From Cypionkella sp. (GTDB lineage Bacteria; Pseudomonadota; Alphaproteobacteria; Rhodobacterales; Rhodobacteraceae): a stretch of DNA of 64,000 bases. This document shows, in pieces, positions 8,491 to 18,032 of this stretch. Each line of letters opens with the position of its first letter. Within the stretch, counting starts at the first letter, position 1. Location: assembly GCF_028290025.1 (NCBI RefSeq), contig NZ_JAQGKQ010000112.1:62001-126000 (forward strand), written 5' to 3'. The position numbers and the translations under genes were made by a program. Under the pieces are notes generated by a model. It did no database searches. It was not told where the DNA came from and was given only the letters and a program-made list of their open reading frames with translations.

Positions 8491-9657
8491 TTAGCCGTAA
8501 ATCGGTGCAAAAGCCGCGAGTTTCGCGGCCTCAAGCTCTGCGACCTCGATCTCCGCAGCTTCGATCTCTGCCGCTTTTTTCTCAACCAGTTCAACGATGT
8601 GATCGACCATACCTTCGTTGCCCAGCTTGTGATGCTGTTTACCTGCAAGATACACCATGCCCGACCCCGCCCCACCGCCGGTAAAGCCGATGTCGGTCAT
8701 CAAAGCCTCACCCGGGCCGTTCACCACGCAGCCGATGATCGACAGGCTGAGGCTGGTGGTGATATGCGCCAAGCGGTCTTCCAGCGCGGACACGGTCTTG
8801 ATCACGTCAAACCCCTGCCGAGCGCAAGACGGGCAAGAGATGATCGTCACACCGCGATGCCGCAGGCCGAGCGATTTCAAAATCTCAAAACCGACTTTGA
8901 CTTCTTCTACCGGATCAGCCGACAGACTAACCCGAATGGTATCGCCGATGCCTGACCACAGCAGATTGCCCAAGCCAATCGCCGATTTCACCGTGCCAGA
9001 CACCAGCCCCCCGGCCTCGGTAATCCCGAGATGAATCGGTGCGTCGGTTGCCGTTGCCAACTGCTGATAGGCCGCCGCCGCCATGAACACATCCGACGCT
9101 TTAACGCTGATCTTGAACTCATGAAAGTCGTTGTCGAGCAGCATCCGGATATGATCCATGCCGCTTTCCACCATCGCATCCGGGCAAGGTTCGCCATATT
9201 TTTCAAGCAGATGCCGCTCCAGCGATCCGGCATTCACCCCGATACGGATCGAACAGCCGTGATCTTTCGCCGCCTGCACCACATCGCGCACCCTTTGCGC
9301 ATTGCCGATGTTGCCTGGGTTGATCCGCAGACAAGCAGCGCCAGCCTCTGCCGCCTCAATCGCGCGTTTGTAGTGGAAGTGGATATCTGCCACGATCGGC
9401 ACCGGGCTTTCGCGCACGATCTCCCGCAACGCGAAGGTGCTGCCCTCATCCGGGGTTGAAACTCGCACGATATCAGCGCCCGCCACCGCACAGCGCTGGA
9501 TTTGCTCAATGGTGGCCGCAACATCGGTGGTCAGCGTGTTGGTCATAGTCTGCACCGAGATTGGCGCGTCGCCACCCACCAGCACTTTGCCAACCCGGAT
9601 TTGCCGCGAAACCCGCCGTTCGATATTGCGCCAAGGGCGGATCGGATTATGGGTCAT
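8491..9657 (-). CDS. ispG: (E)-4-hydroxy-3-methylbut-2-enyl-diphosphate synthase
   Basis: The enzyme performs the penultimate step of the MEP isoprenoid pathway, reducing MEcPP to HMBPP with a [4Fe-4S] cluster. The N-terminal TIM barrel starts [27 protein letters not shown]. The cluster cysteines are visible in [10 protein letters not shown] and [10 protein letters not shown]. At 388 residues it is near family length, but the C-terminus carries a short repeat ([19 protein letters not shown]) before the final FAPIYG, probably a local codon-repeat expansion. It follows the RodZ-like gene on the same strand but is separated from it by an intrinsic terminator. Confidence 0.96.
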   Translation of the reverse strand: MTHNPIRPWRNIERRVSRQIRVGKVLVGGDAPISVQTMTNTLTTDVAATIEQIQRCAVAGADIVRVSTPDEGSTFALREIVRESPVPIVADIHFHYKRAIEAAEAGAACLRINPGNIGNAQRVRDVVQAAKDHGCSIRIGVNAGSLERHLLEKYGEPCPDAMVESGMDHIRMLLDNDFHEFKISVKASDVFMAAAAYQQLATATDAPIHLGITEAGGLVSGTVKSAIGLGNLLWSGIGDTIRVSLSADPVEEVKVGFEILKSLGLRHRGVTIISCPSCARQGFDVIKTVSALEDRLAHITTSLSLSIIGCVVNGPGEALMTDIGFTGGGAGSGMVYLAGKQHHKLGNEGMVDHIVELVEKKAAEIEAAEIEVAELEAAKLAAFAPIYG

Positions 9658-9692
9658 GGCGGGCTCCTTCTGTTGCCCCTAGATAGACATGC

Positions 9693-9719
9693 AAAAGCCC
9701 CGGAGCAACTGCCCGGGGC
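9693..9719 (-). terminator. Intrinsic terminator after the RodZ-like gene
   Basis: Arms GCCCCGG (9697-9703) and CCGGGGC (9713-9719) form a 7-bp GC stem. On the minus strand the stem is followed directly by TTTT. It lies between the RodZ-like gene and ispG and should end the hemA/RodZ-side transcript. Confidence 0.75.
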
Positions 9720-9740
9720 CAAAGCCAGCATCAACTTTGC

Positions 9741-10961
9741 TTATTCTGACGGAACCGGCGGCGCTGTGGGCACGCTGGCATCCGCCACATTGATAAACTG
9801 CGCCAAATCAGAATCACCGGTCAGGTCAGCGGTCTGATAGCCCGTGGTAAGCGCCTCTGCCGACAGCGCGACATTCTTGATCACCTGAGCGCCGGGCGCT
9901 GCCGGGCCATAGGTCTTGCCATTCACCACGAAATAGATCGAACCCGAGTTACCCGAGCGCAGCAAAGCCGCCTGCTGCAACGGTGGCACTGCATAACGCT
10001 CGCCCGCATCGAGGATCTTCTCAAACAACACCGTGCCATCGGCTGCCGACACCCGCACCCACGACGGGCGCACGGCCAGCACTTCGACACCGGGCTTGGC
10101 ATCAGCCACAACCTGCACGGTATCGTCAATCGCTTGCTGCATCGGATCGAGCGGCGCTTCCACCGCTGCGGCATCCGCTGTCAACACCCCAGCGACCCGA
10201 GGATTGATCGTGCCAATCGGGCCATCACGCGCGGTCAACACCGGCGCATCCAAAGCTTCGGGCTGATAGAGCCGATCCAACTGATCGCTGCCGCCCGAAG
10301 CATCTGTCGCATCGGCAACCTGATCAGCCACTTCGGCTTGCGGCGCTGCGGTTTGCACACCTGCGAGCGGGTCCAACTCGGCGACCACAACCGGGGCTTG
10401 CTCTATCGGCGAAAGCTGGACACGCTGCACTTCTTGCAACACCGACCAACCGCCATAGCCAAGCGCACCGATCAAAGCGACCAAAACCGCCAGCGAGCCT
10501 ACCGCACCCGGTTCAACCCGCGCGAAAATGCTTTCGCTGCGCGGAATGAACGCGGTATTCAGATCGCCAAAACCTTCGCGGCCTTCTTGCGCCACTTGCC
10601 GCGCCCGCAAAGCCGTCATCGAAACCGACGAGGCCGCAGCCGACATGCCATGCGCCACCTCAAAATTCGCCTCGCGGCAGAATTTGGCGAAAGCCCAATC
10701 CGGGTCCATGCCGAGATACCGTGCATAAGAGCGCACATTGCCCGCGATGAAACCCGGGGTTTCAAACGCCGAGACATCGGCATTTTCAATCGCGGCGATA
10801 TAGGTGGCCTTGATCTTCAACTCGCGCTGGATATCCAGCAGCGATTTGCCGAGCGTGGCGCGTTCGCCCCGCATCAAATCACCTAAGCGCAACTCAAAAT
10901 CGTCAAAGCCTTTCGGCTTATCAGCTTCGGCTGCCGGAGTTTTCACTCTCCGCCCGATCAT
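9741..10961 (-). CDS. RodZ-like helix-turn-helix membrane protein (DUF4115)
   Basis: This 406-residue protein has the RodZ layout. A cytoplasmic HTH_25 domain (about residues 27-95, with LGDLMRGERATLGKSLLDI) comes first, then a linker and one membrane helix at about 154-176 (VGSLAVLVALIGALGYGGW). A Pro/Ala/Val-rich periplasmic region follows, then a C-terminal DUF4115 domain (about 295-375, with RPSWVRVSAADGTVLFEKIL). RodZ links MreB to the cell-wall elongation machinery. It lies 114 bases downstream of hemA on the same strand. Confidence 0.85.
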   Translation of the reverse strand: MIGRRVKTPAAEADKPKGFDDFELRLGDLMRGERATLGKSLLDIQRELKIKATYIAAIENADVSAFETPGFIAGNVRSYARYLGMDPDWAFAKFCREANFEVAHGMSAAASSVSMTALRARQVAQEGREGFGDLNTAFIPRSESIFARVEPGAVGSLAVLVALIGALGYGGWSVLQEVQRVQLSPIEQAPVVVAELDPLAGVQTAAPQAEVADQVADATDASGGSDQLDRLYQPEALDAPVLTARDGPIGTINPRVAGVLTADAAAVEAPLDPMQQAIDDTVQVVADAKPGVEVLAVRPSWVRVSAADGTVLFEKILDAGERYAVPPLQQAALLRSGNSGSIYFVVNGKTYGPAAPGAQVIKNVALSAEALTTGYQTADLTGDSDLAQFINVADASVPTAPPVPSE

Positions 10962-11075
10962 GCGCTGAGCCCCATATCTGCCTCAATAATCCTGTCACCC
11001 TTAGGGCGACTCATATTTTGTCTATTGGGCAAAACCTAGCACAGGGCAAGCGATTCTGCATGCGCAGAAAGACAT

Positions 11076-12299
11076 TTACGCCACAGCTTCGGCACGATTT
11101 AGCGCACACTGCCCCCAAAGCGCGTCCATTGCCTTCACAACTGCGTCAATTGCCACCGAATCATGCACTGGAGACGGTGTAAAACGCAGCCTTTCGGTGC
11201 CGCGCGGCACGGTTGGGAAGTTGATCGGCTGCACGTAAATGCCAAACTGCTCTAGCAGCATGTCGGACAGCAGCTTGCAATGGATGGGGTTGCCAACGTG
11301 AACGGGCACAATATGTGAGCCGTTGTCGATGATCGGCAGCCCCAAACCGCGCAGCCGCATCTTCAAAATCCGGGCTGCGCTCTGCTGGGCATCGCGCAGG
11401 TGTTGGGCGGTCTTCAGATACCGCACAGAGGCCGCAGCCCCTGCCGCTACAGCAGGTGGCAATGAGGTGGTAAATATGAAGCCCGGAGCATAAGAACGCA
11501 CCGCATCGACCATCTTCGCAGTTGCAGCAATATAGCCGCCGAACACCCCGTAAGCCTTCGCCAAAGTGCCGTTGATTATGTCGATCCGCGCCATCAAACC
11601 GTCACGCTCCGCCACCCCGGCGCCGCGCGGGCCATACATGCCAACGGCGTGGACTTCATCGAGGTAAGTAAGTGCTTTGAACTCATCCGCGAGATCGCAG
11701 ATCGCCTTGATCGGGCCGAAATCGCCATCCATCGAATAGATCGACTCAAACGCGATCAGCTTTGGGATGTTCGGATCATCGGCCGCCAACAATTCGCGCA
11801 GATGCGCCACGTCATTGTGCCGAAACACGCGTTTCGCCCCACCATTGCGCCGCACACCTTCGATCATCGAGGCATGGTTCAGCGCGTCGGAATAGATAAT
11901 CAAGCCGGGGAACAGGCGCGGCAACGTGCTTAGGGTGGCGTCATTGGCAATATAGGCGCTGGTGAACACCAAAGCCGCCTGCTTGCCATGCAGATCGGCC
12001 AGTTCCGCCTCAAGCTGGTTGTGGTAAACCGTGGTGCCCGAGATATTGCGTGTGCCGCCCGAGCCTGCCCCGGTCGCATCCAACGCCTCGTGCATCGCTT
12101 TCAGCACAACCGGATGCTGCCCCATGCCGAGATAATCATTGCCGCACCAGACGGTGATATCAGCCTCAGTCCCGTCGGGTTTGCGCCAGATCGCATGTGG
12201 GTAGGCACCCTTGCGGCGTTCAATATCGATGAACGTCCGATAGCGCCCCTCGTCGTGCAGGCGGCCAATGGCGGTATCGAGGGCTGCATCGTAGTTCAT
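11076..12299 (-). CDS. hemA: 5-aminolevulinate synthase (C4 pathway)
   Basis: This PLP enzyme condenses glycine with succinyl-CoA to 5-aminolevulinate, the first step of tetrapyrrole synthesis in alphaproteobacteria. The sequence closely follows Rhodobacter HemA as I know it: [55 protein letters not shown]. The PLP lysine is in [14 protein letters not shown] choose the ATG at 12299 (MNYDAAL) because GGAG lies 6 bases before it; the upstream ATG at 12311 is part of that ribosome site. Protein length is 407. An FNR-type box lies 52 bases upstream, suggesting oxygen control. Confidence 0.97.
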   Translation of the reverse strand: MNYDAALDTAIGRLHDEGRYRTFIDIERRKGAYPHAIWRKPDGTEADITVWCGNDYLGMGQHPVVLKAMHEALDATGAGSGGTRNISGTTVYHNQLEAELADLHGKQAALVFTSAYIANDATLSTLPRLFPGLIIYSDALNHASMIEGVRRNGGAKRVFRHNDVAHLRELLAADDPNIPKLIAFESIYSMDGDFGPIKAICDLADEFKALTYLDEVHAVGMYGPRGAGVAERDGLMARIDIINGTLAKAYGVFGGYIAATAKMVDAVRSYAPGFIFTTSLPPAVAAGAAASVRYLKTAQHLRDAQQSAARILKMRLRGLGLPIIDNGSHIVPVHVGNPIHCKLLSDMLLEQFGIYVQPINFPTVPRGTERLRFTPSPVHDSVAIDAVVKAMDALWGQCALNRAEAVA

Positions 12300-12350
12300 A
12301 ATATTCTCCATCGCTTGCAGCCCTGCATAAACATTGGGCAGCTAGCTACC

Positions 12351-12364
12351 TTGATGTGCGTCAA
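12351..12364 (-). promoter_or_regulatory. FnrL/FNR-type box upstream of hemA
   Basis: The sequence TTGATGTGCGTCAA fits the FNR consensus TTGAT-N4-ATCAA with a single change, and fits the relaxed form TTGAY-N4-RTCAA exactly. It lies 52 bases upstream of the hemA start codon, in the only gap that can hold its promoter. In Rhodobacter, hemA is known to respond to oxygen with FnrL involved. Binding here is inferred. Confidence 0.72.
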
Positions 12365-12434
12365 ATCGTGCCTGAGTTAAATACGTCAATTTGCCCCACC
12401 CCAGATTACCGCAACCCGAGGCCGGAGCCAAGCA

Positions 12435-12836
12435 TCAGCCCTTCGGCGAGATCTCGAGCACCAGCACACATGATGCGGCACCCTTGCGCAAACCGTCACA
12501 GGCCGCCAAAGCAGCCTGTGCTGCAGTCGCCGCGTCTGGCAAACCGCCAATAGCCTGCGCCGATTTCGCCGGCGCACCTTCCGGCAGGAAGCCATCATCG
12601 GGCGATACCGCGAGCGCCGCAAAGCCCTTGCTGCTATCGGGCACAAACAACGCCAGCGCATCCCGGTTGCTCATCACCACGCGCAGTGTCGCGAGTTCGG
12701 ATTGGGTCAGGAACGCGTGCTGATGCAGCGTTATGCTGAACCCGTCAAGTTCCGCCACTTCGGTTTTGACCTGTTGTGCGCTCGCGACCGAGGCCAAACC
12801 CATGACCAATGCCGCACCAAACATCATCTTCTTCAT
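12435..12836 (-). CDS. Small exported protein of unknown function
   Basis: This 133-residue protein starts MKKMMFGAALVMGLASVASA, a clear signal peptide. The mature part has no motif I recognise; it includes LDGFSITLHQHAFLTQSELATLRVV and two cysteines (AACDGL and GAASCVLVL) that could form a disulfide. The ATG at 12836 is preferred over the one at 12866 because it has AAAGG upstream and begins the signal sequence. It lies upstream of hemA on the same strand, and the hemA FNR box falls after its stop codon. Its position next to hemA gives no proven link to haem synthesis. Confidence 0.7.
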   Translation of the reverse strand: MKKMMFGAALVMGLASVASAQQVKTEVAELDGFSITLHQHAFLTQSELATLRVVMSNRDALALFVPDSSKGFAALAVSPDDGFLPEGAPAKSAQAIGGLPDAATAAQAALAACDGLRKGAASCVLVLEISPKG

Positions 12837-12958
12837 ACCACACCTTTGGCTGCCAGAATTTCCCAAGCTTTATCGCAGCCTGCCGGCTCTGGACAGTCCC
12901 CCCTCGCGTGTTAGGCTCCGCCTGACAATAAATTGCCGATAACTTTAAGGAGAGCCCG

Positions 12959-14329
12959 ATGAGTCTGGATGCCGTCCTGTCCCGCATCGACACCGATCTG
13001 CCGCAAGCGTTAGATCGCCTGTTGGAATTGCTGCGTATCCCGTCGATCTCTACCGACCCGGCTTATAAAGCCGATTGCGCAAAAGCCGCCGACCGGCTGG
13101 TTGAGGATTTGAAATCGCTCGGCTTTGAAGCCGCCTCGCGCCCTACCCCCGGTCATCCGATGGTGGTCGCACATGGCGGTTCGGGCGACAAACACCTGCT
13201 GTTTTACGGCCACTACGATGTGCAACCCGTTGATCCGCTGAACTTATGGGAGCGTGACCCGTTCGATCCCGAAATCCAAGACACCGCCAAAGGCCGCGTC
13301 ATCCGCGGTCGTGGCTCGTCCGACGACAAGGGACAGTTGATGACGTTCCTAGAGGCGTGTCGCGCGTGGAAAGCCATCCACGGCACCCTGCCCGGCAAAC
13401 TGACGATCTTCCTTGAAGGAGAGGAGGAATCCGGTTCGCCGTCGCTGATCCCGTTCATGCAGGAAAACGCCGCCGAGCTGAAAGCCGATATCGCGCTGAT
13501 CTGTGACACTGGCCTGTTCGGCGACAACACCCCTGCGATCACCACCATGCTGCGCGGGCTTTTGGGCGAGGAACTGACCGTCCATGCCGCCAAAAAAGAC
13601 CTGCATTCGGGTTCCTACGGTGGCGCTGCGGCGAACCCGATCCGCATCCTCGCGAAAATCCTCGGCAACATGACCGATGATCAAGGCCACATCACCATCC
13701 CGACCTTCTACGATGGCGTGACCGAACTGCCCGACAACATCCGCGCCCAGTGGCAATCCTTGGCCTTCGATCACGCGAAATTCCTTGGTGATGTTGGCCT
13801 CAGCATCCCCGTAGGCGAACAAGATCGCACGCCGTTGGAAATGATCTGGTCGCGCCCAACCGCCGAGATTAACGGCATGTGGGGAGGATATACCGGCGAC
13901 GGCTTCAAAACCGTGCTTCCGGCGCAGGCCCATGCCAAAATCTCGTTCCGCCTTGTGGCTGGTCAAAACCCTGACGCCATCCGCGACAATTTCCGCGCGT
14001 GGTTTGAAGCACAACTGCCCGCCGATTGCAGCGTTGAATGGAAAGGCCACGGCAATTCGCCCGCAGGCGTGATGGCGATTGGCAACCCGGCTTTCGAATC
14101 CGCCCGCCAAGCCCTGACCGACGAATGGCGCGTTCCTGCGGCCTATATCGGCTGCGGCGGCTCCATCCCCATCGCGGGTTACTTCAAGACTTATCTGAAT
14201 ATGGACGCGATGCTGATCGGCTTTGGCCGCGATGATGACCAAATCCATTCACCGAACGAGAAATACGATCTCGAATGTTTCCACAAAGGCATCCGCTCAT
14301 GGGCGCGGATTTTGGAAAAACTCATCTAA
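12959..14329 (+). CDS. M20-family dipeptidase / metallopeptidase
   Basis: The 456-residue enzyme belongs to the ArgE/DapE/CPG2/carnosinase superfamily (M20). Metal-binding and catalytic motifs are in order: FYGHYDVQPVDP (about residue 80), RGSSDDKGQLM (about 120), EGEEESGSPSL (about 155) and a final histidine region IHSPNEKYDL. A lid/dimerisation domain interrupts the catalytic domain (DLHSGSYGGAAANPI). It probably hydrolyses dipeptides in the cytoplasm; no signal peptide is seen. AAGGAG precedes the ATG. It is convergent with the DUF1344 gene, and a shared terminator lies between them. Confidence 0.93.
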   Translation: MSLDAVLSRIDTDLPQALDRLLELLRIPSISTDPAYKADCAKAADRLVEDLKSLGFEAASRPTPGHPMVVAHGGSGDKHLLFYGHYDVQPVDPLNLWERDPFDPEIQDTAKGRVIRGRGSSDDKGQLMTFLEACRAWKAIHGTLPGKLTIFLEGEEESGSPSLIPFMQENAAELKADIALICDTGLFGDNTPAITTMLRGLLGEELTVHAAKKDLHSGSYGGAAANPIRILAKILGNMTDDQGHITIPTFYDGVTELPDNIRAQWQSLAFDHAKFLGDVGLSIPVGEQDRTPLEMIWSRPTAEINGMWGGYTGDGFKTVLPAQAHAKISFRLVAGQNPDAIRDNFRAWFEAQLPADCSVEWKGHGNSPAGVMAIGNPAFESARQALTDEWRVPAAYIGCGGSIPIAGYFKTYLNMDAMLIGFGRDDDQIHSPNEKYDLECFHKGIRSWARILEKLI

Positions 14330-14342
14330 TATCGACATAAAA

Positions 14343-14364
14343 ACGGGGGCCAACTGGCCCCCGT
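14343..14364. terminator. Bidirectional intrinsic terminator between M20 peptidase and DUF1344 gene
   Basis: A 9-bp perfect stem, ACGGGGGCC and GGCCCCCGT with a 4-base loop, lies between two convergent genes. Read on the minus strand it is followed by TTTTT, and on the plus strand by a weaker T-rich stretch. Confidence 0.85.
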
Positions 14365-14386
14365 TCCATTACCGCCAAGCTGATTT

Positions 14387-14650
14387 TCAGCCTTTCAAAA
14401 CACTCACCGCGCTCGCCTCATGCACCTTGCCCTTCATATCCCAAATCACCGAGACTTTCTCACCGACCTTCAGCCCGGGATCTTTGAAACCCTGCGGCAA
14501 CATATATGCGGTGCCATCGGCAAGCGTGATGGTGTGGGTTTTCATATCAAGCGTCTTGATCACCCCAGCCGTGGTGGTGCCAGCGGCCATCGCCAATGAC
14601 GCCGAACCGATAGACAGAATGATCGCTGCGGGAAGCATAAAAGCACGCAT
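14387..14650 (-). CDS. DUF1344 small exported protein
   Basis: The 87-residue product has a signal peptide (MLPAAIILSIGSASLAMA) followed by a single small beta-rich domain, TAGVIKTLDMKTHTITLADG...LPQGFKDPGLKVGEKVSVIW. This matches the DUF1344 family found in many alphaproteobacteria. It is predicted to be periplasmic. No catalytic residues are evident and the function is unknown. It is monocistronic, ended by the shared stem-loop at 14343-14364; the 222 bases upstream, up to the divergent GNAT gene, would hold its promoter. Confidence 0.85.
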   Translation of the reverse strand: MRAFMLPAAIILSIGSASLAMAAGTTTAGVIKTLDMKTHTITLADGTAYMLPQGFKDPGLKVGEKVSVIWDMKGKVHEASAVSVLKG

Positions 14651-14872
14651 CTGCGTAACTCCGAATTTTGGACCGGGGGCGCACCCCTTCGGCCTAGCAT
14701 TGAAACCGTCTTGGTCTGTCGCGTCGGCGGAGAAGTTTTCCGTCCGGCAGATCCCGGCTTCAACGAGGGTTATATACCCACGCTAAAAAAAGGATATCCG
14801 GGGGCACCGCCTTGTGTAACCCCGTGAAAGCTGCGAGATTTCAGCGTGATCGCAGCAGCGGAAGGCCATGAT

Positions 14873-15316
14873 ATGACTGTTCAAATCCTGAGTGCCACCC
14901 CGGAGCATGAAGCCGCATGGCGCGATCTTTGGGCGCAATATCTGGCCTATTACAAAGTCGATCTGCCCGACGAGGTCACCGCCAAAACCTGGGCGCGCCT
15001 GATGGACCCGCAAAGCCCGATGAACGCCCGACTCGCCAGCCTGAACGGCGAGATTGTAGGCTTCGCGATCCACCATCACCATTGCTCCAGCTGGGTGATC
15101 GGCGACGACTGCTATCTTGAGGATTTGTTCGTCAGCCCCACCGCCCGCAAGCAAGGTGTCGCCCGCGCGCTGATCGATGACCTGCAAAGCCTCGCACGCG
15201 CACGCGGCTGGCACCGCTTGTATTGGCACACCGACGAGGCCAACAAAACCGCCCGCAGCCTATATGACAGCTTCACCCCCAGCGACGGCCACATCCGTTA
15301 CCGTCTCAAACTGTAA
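14873..15316 (+). CDS. GNAT-family N-acetyltransferase
   Basis: This 147-residue cytoplasmic acetyltransferase has the acetyl-CoA binding loop in LEDLFVSPTARKQGVARALI (about residues 80-100) and the family end WHTDEANKTARSLYD. The substrate cannot be read from sequence; the size and layout suit small-molecule or amino-terminal acetylation. I start it at the ATG at 14873 (MTVQIL); the frame is open from 14846. It stands alone: divergent to the DUF1344 gene and followed by a copy of the dispersed repeat and then tRNA-Asp on the other strand. Confidence 0.88.
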   Translation: MTVQILSATPEHEAAWRDLWAQYLAYYKVDLPDEVTAKTWARLMDPQSPMNARLASLNGEIVGFAIHHHHCSSWVIGDDCYLEDLFVSPTARKQGVARALIDDLQSLARARGWHRLYWHTDEANKTARSLYDSFTPSDGHIRYRLKL

Positions 15317-15368
15317 CTTAAAACTTATTTAAACTCGCTTTCACGCGGGTAAAATACTCTGCGGGGTG
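15317..15368. repeat. Dispersed intergenic repeat, copy C
   Basis: Directly after the GNAT stop the text reads AAAACTTATTTAAACTCG, then CTTTCACGCGGGTAAAATA. It aligns over about 45 bases with the copy at 32249-32305 (blocks AAAACTTA, TAAA, GCTTTCA and GGGT in the same order and spacing). It does not code for protein. Confidence 0.6.
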
Positions 15369-15454
15369 TGGGGTGCAAAACCCCGCGCACATCAAAGGAG
15401 CAAGCAAACGCCGAAACGTGTAGCCAGACACAATCTCAGGAAGTTTTCGTGAAA

Positions 15455-15531
15455 TGGCGCGGTGGACGGGACTCGAACCCGCGACCCCCGGCGTGACAGG
15501 CCGGTACTCTAACCAACTGAGCTACCACCGC
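15455..15531 (-). tRNA. tRNA-Asp (GUC)
   Basis: The minus strand folds as a 77-nt cloverleaf. Acceptor GCGGTGG pairs with CCACCGC, the D-arm has AGCTCAGTTGG, the anticodon loop CTGTCAC gives GUC, and the T-arm has GGTTCGAGTCC. The CCA end is encoded (15455-15457). GUC reads Asp codons. Confidence 0.97.
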
Positions 15532-15660
15532 CGCCTTGCCCCCGGTTGCCCGAGGCGCCCAATCGCTTGGGCGTGCCGGGGTATTACGCAAGCGGCCAAG
15601 CGGCGTCAAGCAGGTTCACCGATGTTTTTGAACGATCTCGGTTTTTGAACCATCCGGCTT

Positions 15661-16590
15661 TCAATGATCCGGTGCTGGGATGAATTCGTCATTGTCCGCA
15701 GGTGGCAGTTGAAACCGCCCATGCGCCCAATCGCCCGCCCGCCAAGCCTCTTTCGCGGCCTCGATGCGCTCTTTGCTGGACGCCACAAAGTTCCACCAGA
15801 TATGCCGCGGCCCGTCCATCGTAGCCCCACCCAGCACCATGATCCGCGCCCCCTGCGGCCCCGCCTTGACCGAAATGCCATCGCCCGGACGGAACACCAG
15901 CATCGACCCCACGCCATGCACCTGCCCCGCTTGGCTGACCTCGCCCGAAAGCACATAAACCCCACGGTCCTCATGCTCATCCGGCAATGGCAATGATGCG
16001 CCCGCAGCCAAAATCGCATCGGCATAGAATGTCTCGGACGACAGCTCCAAAGGCACCTTCGCGCCCCAGGCCGAGCCCAAAATCAACCGCACCTGCTTGC
16101 CCTCAGCCTCCAGAAACGGCAGCGCATCGACGCCGAGATTGTGAAACGCTGGTGGAGCATCTTCCTGCGCCTTGGTTAACGCGAGCCAAGTCTGCAAGCC
16201 AAACAACGTCTGCGGCAAAGCTCCATCGGAACGCTCCGAATGGGTAATGCCATGACCGGATTGCATTAAATTGACCTCACCAGGGGTGATCCAAGCATCG
16301 GTGCCAAGCGAATCGCGGTGGTGCATCCGACCTTGCATCAGGTAAGTCACCGTCGACAGTCCGATATGCGGATGCGGCCGCACATCGACGCCCTTGCCAG
16401 TGATAAACTCGGCCGGTCCCATCTGATCAAAGAAAATAAACGGCCCGACCATCTGCCGCTGCGCCGACGGCAGCGCCCGGCGCACCTCAAACCCGCCCAA
16501 ATCGCGGGCACGCGGAATGATCACCGCCTCAATCGCATCGACTTCGTCACCCATCGGGATCGACGCATCCAGCAAAGGATTCCAGCTCAT
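15661..16590 (-). CDS. Pirin-family protein (cupin)
   Basis: This 309-residue bicupin has the pirin metal-site pattern in PHPHIGLSTVTYLMQGRMHHRDSLG (His residues at about 75, 77, 119 and neighbours) and the typical opening VRRALPSAQRQMVGPFIFFDQMGP. A C-terminal pirin domain follows. Family members include quercetin dioxygenases and redox-sensing regulators; the role here is not known. The ATG at 16590 (MSWNPLL) is preceded by GGAGG at a normal distance, so I prefer it to the ATG at 16602. It is monocistronic, between tRNA-Asp and tRNA-Val. Confidence 0.92.
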   Translation of the reverse strand: MSWNPLLDASIPMGDEVDAIEAVIIPRARDLGGFEVRRALPSAQRQMVGPFIFFDQMGPAEFITGKGVDVRPHPHIGLSTVTYLMQGRMHHRDSLGTDAWITPGEVNLMQSGHGITHSERSDGALPQTLFGLQTWLALTKAQEDAPPAFHNLGVDALPFLEAEGKQVRLILGSAWGAKVPLELSSETFYADAILAAGASLPLPDEHEDRGVYVLSGEVSQAGQVHGVGSMLVFRPGDGISVKAGPQGARIMVLGGATMDGPRHIWWNFVASSKERIEAAKEAWRAGDWAHGRFQLPPADNDEFIPAPDH

Positions 16591-16804
16591 ATTCGCCTCC
16601 ATCTTTGATGTCTAAGATAGGTCGAAACAATGGCGCACCATAGGCCACTCTGCGCGCGGCTTCTGTGCGCAGTTGCGCAGAGTTCTGCACCCTGCCCTAA
16701 AGCGACACTACGGCCATAATGATGCCGCTACACCAACATCCTAAAACCAATCCTGCTTAGGGTTGGGAACGCAGATCGCAGCAAACCGCTAAGCTGATGA
16801 AAAA

Positions 16805-16880
16805 TGGTGGGTCGTGACGGGCTCGAACCGCCGACATTCTCGGTGTAAACGAGACGCTCTACCAACTGAGCTAACAACCC
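16805..16880 (-). tRNA. tRNA-Val (UAC)
   Basis: The minus strand gives a 76-nt cloverleaf: acceptor GGGTTGT with ACGACCC (one G-U pair), D-arm AGCTCAGTTGGTAGAGC, anticodon loop TTTACAC giving UAC, T-arm GGTTCGAGCCC and encoded CCA (16805-16807). It marks one border of the accessory segment that ends at the second tRNA-Val. Confidence 0.96.
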
Positions 16881-17259
16881 GCGCCGCCGCTATAGCCAAT
16901 GCTTTGCCCCAGTACAACCCCGAAGCGCAACAAAAGCGCGATCCGCAAACCGCATTTTCGGATCGCTGGCCACGTTTTTTTGATTATTAAGCGAGACAAC
17001 GCAGCTCAAGCGCCCGATCTGCGGAGTTTGCCGCCGCGCCTGCCAGCGCGGCGACACTACCATTACAAAGTTCACCACCACAGGGACGCTTGTAGCCTGC
17101 CACTTCGTCAATTTTAAGGTTATGAAGCGGCAATAAGATGCCCAGTGTCCTTGCGCTTTTGCGCAGCATGATGGAGGCGGGCCGCAGTGTCGCGCCCACC
17201 TGCACCCGTATCAAACGCGGAGCAGACAGGTTGGGAATACTCAAAAAACAACGCAGCTT
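16881..17259. other. Intergenic stretch without a recognisable gene
   Basis: About 380 bases between tRNA-Val (UAC) and the DUF3320 remnant. Short open frames exist on both strands (for example 16987-17244 minus) but none has a family motif, ribosome site or codon pattern that convinces. It may contain eroded sequence from the 3' side of the broken helicase gene or an old integration border. I found no repeat of the tRNA end here. Confidence 0.5.
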
Positions 17260-18032
17260 TCATCGCGGAGTGGCGCTATCTTCAGCTCTCCAGCATCTGC
17301 ATTGATCAAGATAGCTGCGCGCGTCCTGGCTCAGCCGCGCGATCCCGAGCAGCCGCGACAGTTCCAAAACCGGATCGACTGACGCCGAAATGCGCGCCGT
17401 GTGCTGGTCTTCCATCCAAGCGATTTCAGTCCGGGATACCTCTCTCAGGCTTCGCCCGCCAAGCTCCGTGAAGGTAGCGCGCGGCACGACACCCTGCTTG
17501 GGCCAGAAGAAGATGGTGCCGTTTTCATCCTGCTGATCGAGTAAGCCATGGAATGTCGTCACCCTCGCCTGGATGCGGCCACCTGTGCGCTGCCAACCAT
17601 GCAACTGGGCCACGCTGCGCGCCAACGCGGCGGCGGTCATGGCACCCTGCGTCTGGATAAGCTGGAGCACCAGTGCCTCCAGCGTGTCAGAATAATCCTC
17701 GTCGAAAAACTTATCTGGTTGCAGCGTATGCTCGCTCAGCGGCTGTGCTTCCGACTGTGCCTCGATTAGATCAGCCGATGCAAACTGAACCGCAGCTGCC
17801 GTTTCCGGCAGATGGTTGAGCACTGTCGTAGACGTCAGGATTGGTTTGGATTGCGGGAATGCGGTGGGCGTTTCAGTGGAAATGTCATCAGGCAACGCAT
17901 CAAGCGTTGTCAGTGCAGCGTCGTCTACGCTGTCAACTTCGGGCACTTCAAGCTCGACCAATGCCAACCTGCGCTGGCGATCTTTCACTAACACCTCACG
18001 CAACAGCCCATCCACCCGATCAGCCGTTTGGC
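17260..18032 (-). pseudogene. DUF3320 C-terminal remnant of a giant DUF4011-family helicase
   Basis: The minus-strand frame (open 17260-18186) codes for a DUF3320-like domain. The piece FFDEDYSDTLEALVLQLI is followed by AALARSVAQLHGWQRTGGRI and then FFWPKQGVVPRATFTELGG, the family pattern in which HGWQRTG is nearly invariant. DUF3320 normally lies at the far C-terminus of very large proteins with DUF4011 and an SF1 helicase. Only about the last 250 residues are family-like. The first ~50 residues of the open frame are antisense to an inverted helicase fragment, so the frame has no true start. It belongs with the fragments up to 21365. Confidence 0.8.

Noticed and set aside
13349-14248. 299-codon open frame on the minus strand
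   Set aside because: It is antisense to the M20 peptidase with all its metal motifs in the other strand.
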